From the NCBI GenBank assembly GCA_016844285.1, contig JAENIS010000023.1, positions 1-20,145 on the forward strand: DNA of 20,145 nucleotides, given 5' to 3'. Of the stretch, positions 14,619 through 20,145 are shown piece after piece. Below the pieces are notes generated by a model. That model did not search any database. It was not told the DNA's origin and worked only from the letters and a program-made list of their open reading frames with translations. The position numbers and the translations under genes were made by a program. Each line of letters begins with the position of its first letter. Position 1 is the first letter of the stretch. The DNA is from Dehalococcoidales bacterium. Its GTDB lineage: Bacteria > Chloroflexota > Dehalococcoidia > Dehalococcoidales > UBA2162.

Positions 14619-15818
14619 ATGCCTTATTTTCTTAGTCCAAAGGTGCTTTTTGGGAAGGGTATCTTGAGGAGGCTGGGCGCTGAGCTTCAAGGCAAAGGTA
14701 ATAAGGCGGCAATTATTACCGACAAAGTCATGGTAAAGTATAGCGACAAGCTGGTCGAGGCGGTGAGGAATGCCGGCTATGAAGTGAAGATTTGGGATGG
14801 AGCGGAGCCGGAGCCGGCCATTGAAGTCGCCCGTGCCGGTAGCAAGTTTCTCCTCGATTTCGGGCCTCAGCTGGTCATTGCCTTTGGCGGAGGTTCGGCA
14901 ATAGATACGGCCAAGGCAGCTTGGCTCCTTTATGAGAGGCCTGACCTGGCCACCACCGAGCTGGATAAATCGGTTACCCCAAGGACCGTTTTGAACCTAC
15001 GCAAGAAAGCCAGGTTTGTTGCCGTCCCGACGACCAGCGGTACTGGTTCAGATGCCACCTGGGCAATCGTGCTCACCGATACCGCTCAACACCGGAAGAT
15101 AGCCTTTGCCAATAATGAGATAGTCCCGGATATATCGGTCATTGACCCGGAGTTTACCGTGGGCATGCCGCCAGCATTGACGGCAAGCACCGGATTGGAT
15201 GTTCTTGGCCACGCTCTGGATGGATATACCGCCAGGCAGCAAACTGATTTCAGCGATGGACTCTGCTTGCAGGCGGTAAAGATGGCTTTCGACTGGCTGC
15301 CTAAGGTATACAAAGACGGTAATGACCTTGTGGCCAGAGAGAAAATGCAGAATGCAGCCACGATTGCCGGATTGGGCTTTGGTAATAGCAACACCTCGCT
15401 TTGCCATGCCCTGGCGCACACCGCCGGCGCTACTTTTAAGATACCACATGGGCGGGCCGTGGGCATCGCCTTGCCTTATTCACTGGAGTATATCTCGTCC
15501 AATCCGCCGATTCCTAACACACCTGACCCGGTGACGAAGCTCGATACGGTAGCTAAGTTCATCGGCATTGAAGCCGGTTCAGACAAAGAGAGGGTGCAGC
15601 AACTTATCCGGAAGGTAAGAAACCTGGCGAGGGAAATCGGTGAGCCACTCAGTCTCAAGGAAGCCGGTGTCAGTGAGTCACAGATGAATGAAGCCATGAA
15701 TACCTTGATGCAGCTCACCACCACGGATGTTAACATGTTCTCGTCTCCCTGCGAATGCAAAGAGGAAAAGCTGAAGCAACTTCTGCAGAGCATGTGGGCG
15801 GGAAAAGGGACATCTTAA
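14619..15818 (+). CDS. Iron-containing (group III) alcohol dehydrogenase
   Basis: 399 residues. It interconverts an alcohol and an aldehyde or ketone with NAD(P) in the cytoplasm. The dinucleotide motif GGGSAIDTAKA (90-100) and TTSGTGSDATWAIVLTD (138-154) are intact. The metal ligands match those of FucO in type and almost in number: Asp194, His198 (GLDVLGHALDGY), His263 (CHALAH) and His277 (IPHG), with the extra conserved His267. A short Cys-containing segment, SSPCEC (375-380), near the C-terminus is less usual. AAGGAGG precedes the ATG at 14619. The TPP enzyme follows on the same strand after 174 bases and a family B repeat. Substrate unknown; the neighbour suggests an aldehyde made or used by the lyase. 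Confidence 0.93.
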   Translation: MPYFLSPKVLFGKGILRRLGAELQGKGNKAAIITDKVMVKYSDKLVEAVRNAGYEVKIWDGAEPEPAIEVARAGSKFLLDFGPQLVIAFGGGSAIDTAKAAWLLYERPDLATTELDKSVTPRTVLNLRKKARFVAVPTTSGTGSDATWAIVLTDTAQHRKIAFANNEIVPDISVIDPEFTVGMPPALTASTGLDVLGHALDGYTARQQTDFSDGLCLQAVKMAFDWLPKVYKDGNDLVAREKMQNAATIAGLGFGNSNTSLCHALAHTAGATFKIPHGRAVGIALPYSLEYISSNPPIPNTPDPVTKLDTVAKFIGIEAGSDKERVQQLIRKVRNLAREIGEPLSLKEAGVSESQMNEAMNTLMQLTTTDVNMFSSPCECKEEKLKQLLQSMWAGKGTS

Positions 15819-15842
15819 AGATAGTCAATCGATAGAAATAAA

Positions 15843-15952
15843 TGGTTGATTCTGCTGTCATTGCGAGGAACGTAGCGACGAAGCAATCTCAAAGATTTAT
15901 ACGGATTGCTTCGCCCCGATTTCATCGAGGCTCACAAAGACAACATCAACCA
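15843..15952. repeat. Family B inverted-end repeat (copy 3)
   Basis: It lies between the Fe-ADH and TPP-enzyme genes, with ends TGGTTGATT and ATCAACCA. The core CTGTCATTGCGAGGAACG is followed by TAGCGACGAAGCAATCTC and the inverted partner GGATTGCTTCG. This copy is the closest to the CATTGCGAG...GAAGCAATC repeat that I recall as scattered through many environmental bacterial genomes. No reading frame of note. Confidence 0.76.
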
Positions 15953-15992
15953 ACACCGAATAGTACCGAAATAAAAACGTGGAGGTAGACTA

Positions 15993-17642
15993 GTGGGTAA
16001 AGTTAGCGGTGGCCGGTTAGCGGTTAGAGCACTCAAGAAAGAAGGGGTCGAATGTATCTTCGCCCTGTCCGGCGGTCACATCGACCCTATCTTCCAGGCT
16101 TGCATTGATGAAAAGGTAAGACTCATTGATGTTCGTCACGAACAGGCGGCGGCACTCGCCGCCGAGGGCTGGGCCAGGGTCACAGGACAACCCGGGGTGG
16201 CAGTGGTCACCGCCGGTCCCGGTGTCACCAATGTCATCACCAGTCTTTGGAATTCCTTTGAATGTCAGGCGCCGGTAATCGTTTTCGGGGGGAGAAGTGC
16301 GGTCGCACAATTCGAGATGGGCTCCCTTCAGGACGTAGACTCGCTATCACTGGTAACATCGGTAACCAAATGGCGGCGGGCCGGCTATGAGACCAGGAGA
16401 ATCCCGGAGTATGTCAGCATGGCTTACCGGCAAGCCCTCGGGGGCAGACCGGGGCCGGTTTATCTTGAGTTTCCCAGCGATGTGCTAGGCGCCGAAGTGG
16501 AAGAGGGGGAAGTCATCTTACCAACCAATTACCGCACAGAAGGGAGGCCGCAGGGGGATGCCGCCCTGGTAAAGAAAGCAGTCGACCTGCTGCTGGGGGC
16601 GAAAAGACCAATTGTGATTGCGGGGAGTGGAGTTTGGTGGTCAAAAGCGGCGAAGGAGCTTCAGGAGCTTATCGAGCTTATCAAACTGCCGCTGATATTG
16701 ATTCAGATGGGACGGGGGTCTGTCCCCGAGGACCATCCACTGTGCTTTGGGCCGACACGGGTTGGCACCAGACAGGCCGATGTCGTTTTGCTCATCGGAA
16801 CTCGCCTCAACTACGGGCTTAACTTTGGTCGTCCCCCTCTGTTTAACGACGAGGCGAAGTGGATTCAGGTTGACATCGAACCGACCGAAATTGGGCGTAA
16901 CCGCTCGATTGATATTGGTATCGCCGGAGACGCCAAAGCCGTAATTCAGCAGATGATTAAGGAGGCTCAAGATAGAGCTAATGGCCGGAAGGAGTCACCC
17001 TGGCTGGAGGAGTGCCGGCAGTATGTGAAAGGCCGGCAAGAGCAACTGAAGGCTGATACGGATTCGAACAGTATTCCCATCCACCCTGCCCGGTTGTGTA
17101 AGGAGATTCGTGATTTCCTGGATAGAGATGCGACCATTGTCACGGACGGGGGCGATATTACCGTTTGGGGAGGGGCTACCCTGAAGAGCTATGAACCAGG
17201 CCACTGGATGGATAATGGCCCAAGCGGCTGCCTGGGTGTCGGTATGCCTTTTGCCCTGGCCGCCAAAGTAGCCAGGCCGGACAAACAGGTACTGCTGCTT
17301 CAGGGTGATGGCTCTTTTGGGCTGAACGGCATGGAATTTGATACCATGGTCAGGCATCACATTCCTGTGGTTTGTGTCATTTGTAACGACGAGGCATGGG
17401 GAATGACCATGCACGAGCAGCAGGCCAAGGGGATGGACCGGGTCATCGGGACACATCTGGGCTTCAGGTCGTATGACAAAATAATGCAAGCGCTTGGAGG
17501 CTACGGAGAGACGGTTGAGAAACCGGAGAATATTCGACCCGCCTTAGCCAGGGCTTTTGCTTCTGGCTTACCCGCCTGTATTAATGTCAGGTGCATTTGT
17601 ATTGGCAGGGAGGCACGCCGACGGCCTCGTTTGGAGCATTAG
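15993..17642 (+). CDS. Thiamine-diphosphate enzyme, 2-hydroxyacyl-CoA lyase / oxalyl-CoA decarboxylase-like
   Basis: 549 residues, GTG start with GTGGAGGTAG before it. The three TPP-family domains are present. The N-terminal PYR domain has catalytic Glu50 (RHEQAA) and VTAGPGVTN. The central domain has QMGRGSVPEDHP and RLNYGLNFGRPPLF...WIQVDIEPTEIG. The C-terminal PP domain has GDGSFGLNGMEFDT (438-451) and NDEAWGM (465-471) for the diphosphate and Mg. The LNYGLNFG...IQVDI segment resembles 2-hydroxyacyl-CoA lyase and oxalyl-CoA decarboxylase more than acetolactate synthase. Lyases of this type release formyl-CoA and an aldehyde. The last residues (GREARRRPRLEH) are unusually basic. No small regulatory subunit (IlvH) lies nearby, which also speaks against acetolactate synthase. 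Exact substrate uncertain. Confidence 0.86.
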   Translation: MGKVSGGRLAVRALKKEGVECIFALSGGHIDPIFQACIDEKVRLIDVRHEQAAALAAEGWARVTGQPGVAVVTAGPGVTNVITSLWNSFECQAPVIVFGGRSAVAQFEMGSLQDVDSLSLVTSVTKWRRAGYETRRIPEYVSMAYRQALGGRPGPVYLEFPSDVLGAEVEEGEVILPTNYRTEGRPQGDAALVKKAVDLLLGAKRPIVIAGSGVWWSKAAKELQELIELIKLPLILIQMGRGSVPEDHPLCFGPTRVGTRQADVVLLIGTRLNYGLNFGRPPLFNDEAKWIQVDIEPTEIGRNRSIDIGIAGDAKAVIQQMIKEAQDRANGRKESPWLEECRQYVKGRQEQLKADTDSNSIPIHPARLCKEIRDFLDRDATIVTDGGDITVWGGATLKSYEPGHWMDNGPSGCLGVGMPFALAAKVARPDKQVLLLQGDGSFGLNGMEFDTMVRHHIPVVCVICNDEAWGMTMHEQQAKGMDRVIGTHLGFRSYDKIMQALGGYGETVEKPENIRPALARAFASGLPACINVRCICIGREARRRPRLEH

Positions 17643-17689
17643 TGTTCTGTCTGGTTAATTAGCCAATGGCTGCTTCAGCACGCATTATC

Positions 17690-17870
17690 ACTTAAGGACG
17701 ACCTCACCCTCTTAATCCCCCTCTCCTAGCAGGAGAGGGGGAAATAAAGAAAGAGGGGCTTCGCCCCTCTTAGACGCCCCGCGGTTTACCTCTCATTACG
17801 GGAGAGGGATTTAAGAGAGGGGGCGTAGCCCCCTCTCTTAAATCCCTCTTATTACCATGGGGAAGGGTGT
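17690..17870. repeat. Family A palindromic repeat cluster (copy 6)
   Basis: It lies between the convergent TPP-enzyme and MoaD-like genes. The left end CACTTAAGGACGACCTCA matches copy 4. Hairpins follow: CCCCTCTCCTAGCAGGAGAGGGG, AAGAGGGGCTTCGCCCCTCTT and GAGAGGGGGCGTAGCCCCCTCTC. Placed between gene ends, these hairpins could stop transcription from both sides, although none has a clear U-tract. The right boundary is not defined. Confidence 0.68.
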
Positions 17871-17915
17871 CAGGCCTGCCCGCTATATAAGGCTTTGGCA
17901 GGCAGGGAGATGGGC

Positions 17916-18218
17916 TTAGCCCCCATCAATAAAAGGGAGAAGCATGACGGTATCACCGTCCTGCAAAATGGCCTCCAGCCCGTTGAGTGACGACGAGAGC
18001 TGCTCGTTGATAATGATACCCACCGAGCTGTTGAGCCGATGAGTCTCTGGTTCAAAAAGTACCTCGTCAAAAGCCTGAGACCGGGCGGTCAGCTTGCTGA
18101 GCAGGTCGCCCAGCGTGGCGCCTTCGGCGATTTCCTCTTCCAGAACGGACAGCCCCCAGCCCCTGGCGCTGAGAACATCACTCAACCAGGGCCGAATCTC
18201 TAATCGAACCTTGCCCAT
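17916..18218 (-). CDS. MoaD/ThiS-family sulfur-carrier-like protein
   Basis: 100 residues with a ubiquitin-like (beta-grasp) pattern: VRLEIRPWL at the start, a helix around TLGDLLSKL (35-43), GIIINEQL (67-74) and the closing LQDGDTVMLLPFIDGG. The C-terminal Gly99-Gly100 is where MoaD is adenylated and thiocarboxylated. It starts 52 bases after the AOR gene on the same strand, with ATGAGG upstream. MoaD-like proteins next to AOR genes are common and are thought to help make the tungsten or molybdenum pterin cofactor. Whether this one carries sulfur for the pterin or has a special AOR-linked role is not shown. It is about 15-20 residues longer than E. coli MoaD. Confidence 0.87.
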   Translation of the reverse strand: MGKVRLEIRPWLSDVLSARGWGLSVLEEEIAEGATLGDLLSKLTARSQAFDEVLFEPETHRLNSSVGIIINEQLSSSLNGLEAILQDGDTVMLLPFIDGG

Positions 18219-18270
18219 TGCTGATGCCTCATCTACTCAAAACGGCTCCCTGTCCGGTAAAATGGCGGCA

Positions 18271-20145
18271 TCACCTCCAAAGGTCACCGATGATAGGCTC
18301 AAGACCAAGCGCTTTCAAAGTTTCCGGGAACGGCTTCCCGGTTTTTCTATCCCAGCCCATCTCCTTATAGTAATTATCCAGCATACTTTCCCAGTGCGGG
18401 GCAATGCTGATACCCTTAGCCGGGCCATCAACGGGGGCAGATGCCCAGCGTGGCGAGGGCTGTTCGGTGGCAATACTAACGCCATGTCTCAAATTAAAGG
18501 CTCGCATGACATTAGCCGCCCGGAAACCGACATCTTGAGCTTCCTTCGGCGTGAAATCCCATCCGGTGACGGCGTTGAAGGCTTGCAGCAAAAGACGGAG
18601 CGCCACGCGAGTGGTGAAAATGCAGGTACCGGTAGTATCTTCAAACTGGCGTCTTCCCTTCGCCCGGGCAGTATGACTAGAAACCTCTTCCGGTGAAAAG
18701 CGATTACTCAATGAGTTGCTGTCGGGGTCAGGCGGACCCATGTAGCCTGACTCATAAGTGCCAATGTCAGAAGTAGCCGTGTCAAACATCTCGCGCCACA
18801 TGGCCCGATGGTCATGACCTCTCGGCGAATACCCTTTCAGGGTATAGATACCACATTTCTGTGCCTCTGGCCCAAATTTATCGGCAGCATATTTGGTGCC
18901 TTCTGCCAGTATCTTGGCAAAGTCACCCTGCCGACGGGCGATTCGCTCAAAAAGGGAGCGTATCGCGGCGGTATTCCCCCACGTCAGGTCAAGCCCACCG
19001 GTATGCTCACCCGTCAGCACCCCTTTCTCGTAGAGTTCCATCACCATGGAAACCAGAAAGCCGGCTTCGTTGCCTTCCAGACCCAACCGGGTTAGCTGGT
19101 GAGCCAGGGCAATGGCTTCGGCCGGGTCAGTGTTACCCACCAGAGGTCCGCAGGCTGCCCACAGCTCGTATTCTGGCTCCTCCATCGTTTGTCCGCGATA
19201 AGGCCCATCGGTGAAAGTGACCATACTGCAATGATGCGTCCGGCAGGCCCAGCACGGATTTCCTTTCACGTCCCAATGCTCACGAGCATATTGGTTGGTC
19301 ATCAAACGACTCTCAGGATAAAGACTGGTCAGGTAGTTTTTGATTGGGAGTGTACCCACAGTCACGCGCTGCTCGCCACCTTCATAGTTACCACCGGTAC
19401 CCCAATCAAAGATGCGTTTCCCCATCGGGTCAGCCTGCATGGCCGTCCAGATAGCCTCGACGGCGGGGGCAAGCTGGCTCGGCGATGCCACTTTGAGAGA
19501 GGCCTTACCCCGGGCAGCACAGAAAGCCTTGAGTTTTTTGGTGCCCATCACGGCACCCACACCGTTGTGACCGGCACAATGGTCTCTATCTCCAAAAACA
19601 CCAGCGAATTTCACCAGGTTCTCACCGGCCGGACCGATACAGAAAACACTCATCGCCTTTTCGGCATAGCCTAGCTCGGCCTTGATGGCATCCTCAGTCT
19701 CCCAGGTATCTTTCCCCACCAGGTACTGGGCATCTTTCAGTTCGGCAGTACCATCGTGGAGGTAGAGATAAACCCAGCGCTTGGCAATGCCTTCGAAGAT
19801 GATGGCATCATAACCGGAGAACTTCATGTAGGCCCCCATAAAGCCATTGGCCTGGGTGGAGGTAGCGCCATTGGACAGACACCCCTTGGTGCTGATGGAG
19901 ATGGTGCCCGAGCCACCGACCCGTGTTCCGCCAAGAGGGCCGCTGGCAACGATGAGACGATTTTCAGGGTCATCCCATTGCACTGACGGAGGCACCTCGT
20001 CATAGAGATACTTGGCCCCCAAACCAACCCCGCCAACCCACTTTCTCAAAGTAGGCTCATCCAGCACCTCTTCGCTCAAGTGCTCGTTAGTGAGGTCAAC
20101 TCGAAGAATCTTACCGGCATAACCATAAACATTCTTGGCTGGCAT
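18271..20145 (-). CDS. Aldehyde:ferredoxin oxidoreductase family tungsten/molybdenum enzyme
   Basis: 624 residues, a full-length AOR; the ATG occupies the last three bases of the window. The N-terminal cofactor domain starts GYAGKILRVDLTN (8-20), with WVGGVGLGAKYLYDE (36-50) and ASGPLGGTRVGGSG (67-80). The AGHNGVGAVMGTKKLKA stretch (191-207) is also typical. The 4Fe-4S ligands would be Cys298, Cys301 and Cys306 (PCWACRTHHC) and Cys508 (TGTCIF). The first three are spaced CX2CX4C, whereas characterised AOR has CX2CX3C. Members oxidise aldehydes to acids with ferredoxin, or reduce carboxylates or other substrates; the substrate here is open. The MoaD-like gene follows in the same direction. Any gene upstream lies outside the window. 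Confidence 0.94.
   Translation of the reverse strand: MPAKNVYGYAGKILRVDLTNEHLSEEVLDEPTLRKWVGGVGLGAKYLYDEVPPSVQWDDPENRLIVASGPLGGTRVGGSGTISISTKGCLSNGATSTQANGFMGAYMKFSGYDAIIFEGIAKRWVYLYLHDGTAELKDAQYLVGKDTWETEDAIKAELGYAEKAMSVFCIGPAGENLVKFAGVFGDRDHCAGHNGVGAVMGTKKLKAFCAARGKASLKVASPSQLAPAVEAIWTAMQADPMGKRIFDWGTGGNYEGGEQRVTVGTLPIKNYLTSLYPESRLMTNQYAREHWDVKGNPCWACRTHHCSMVTFTDGPYRGQTMEEPEYELWAACGPLVGNTDPAEAIALAHQLTRLGLEGNEAGFLVSMVMELYEKGVLTGEHTGGLDLTWGNTAAIRSLFERIARRQGDFAKILAEGTKYAADKFGPEAQKCGIYTLKGYSPRGHDHRAMWREMFDTATSDIGTYESGYMGPPDPDSNSLSNRFSPEEVSSHTARAKGRRQFEDTTGTCIFTTRVALRLLLQAFNAVTGWDFTPKEAQDVGFRAANVMRAFNLRHGVSIATEQPSPRWASAPVDGPAKGISIAPHWESMLDNYYKEMGWDRKTGKPFPETLKALGLEPIIGDLWR

Noticed and set aside
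17580..17642. Frameshift at the end of the TPP enzyme
   Set aside because: The basic tail looked odd, but neither other frame gives a better family match, and the length fits the family.
19099..19674. A 191-codon plus-strand frame
   Set aside because: Antisense to AOR, which has continuous family similarity. No motif and no plausible start context.

Overview
The window looks like a chromosomal segment of an uncultivated anaerobic bacterium, most likely Chloroflexota of the Dehalococcoidia type. This is inferred from the gene set (acyl-CoA dehydrogenase with electron-transfer flavoprotein, aldehyde:ferredoxin oxidoreductase with a MoaD-like partner, group III Fe-alcohol dehydrogenase, an EF-G-like paralogue), from frequent TTG and GTG starts, and from two dispersed families of non-coding intergenic repeats. 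No 16S or other decisive marker is present, so the assignment is tentative.

Layout. Positions 1-9331 are read leftward: an EF-G-like GTPase running off the left edge, a SpoIIM-like membrane protein, a block of small membrane protein - pcm - acyl-CoA dehydrogenase - etfB - etfA (6561 to 2626), a XerC/D-type recombinase and a B12-binding-type radical SAM protein. An initiator tRNA-Met with a near-consensus promoter follows on the plus strand (9614-9688). A leftward lipoprotein gene with two tandem CARDB-like domains has a very good sigma-70-type promoter. A gene-poor stretch (10871-11732) holds two very small possible ORFs. Rightward genes follow: a divergent IMP dehydrogenase, adenine phosphoribosyltransferase with a clear promoter, an Fe-ADH and a thiamine-diphosphate enzyme closest to 2-hydroxyacyl-CoA lyase / oxalyl-CoA decarboxylase. 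The right end carries, leftward, an AOR-family oxidoreductase (complete, its ATG at the last bases) and a MoaD/ThiS-like protein ending in Gly-Gly.

How genes may work together. Acyl-CoA dehydrogenase, EtfB and EtfA form a tight operon for acyl-CoA oxidation. EtfA, however, has lost about 43 bases covering its FAD-binding loop and is frameshifted, and the dehydrogenase lacks the active-site Glu at both known positions. At the right end, Fe-ADH (alcohol/aldehyde), the TPP lyase (aldehyde and acyl-CoA chemistry) and AOR (aldehyde/acid) could meet at an aldehyde. guaB and apt are neighbouring purine genes.

Repeats. Family A is a set of composite GC-rich palindrome clusters (about 60 to 370 bp), two of them with inverted terminal repeats. 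It fills gaps at 1582-1948, 2553-2672, 6590-6765, 10907-10975, 14159-14473 and 17690-17870. Family B (about 110-125 bp, ends TGGTTG...CAACCA, core like CATTGCGAG...GAAGCAATC) occurs at 9431-9550, 13269-13392 and 15843-15952. Neither encodes a transposase; both look like non-autonomous, MITE-like elements. I saw no CRISPR array, rRNA, prophage or complete insertion sequence, and no clearly novel multi-gene system.
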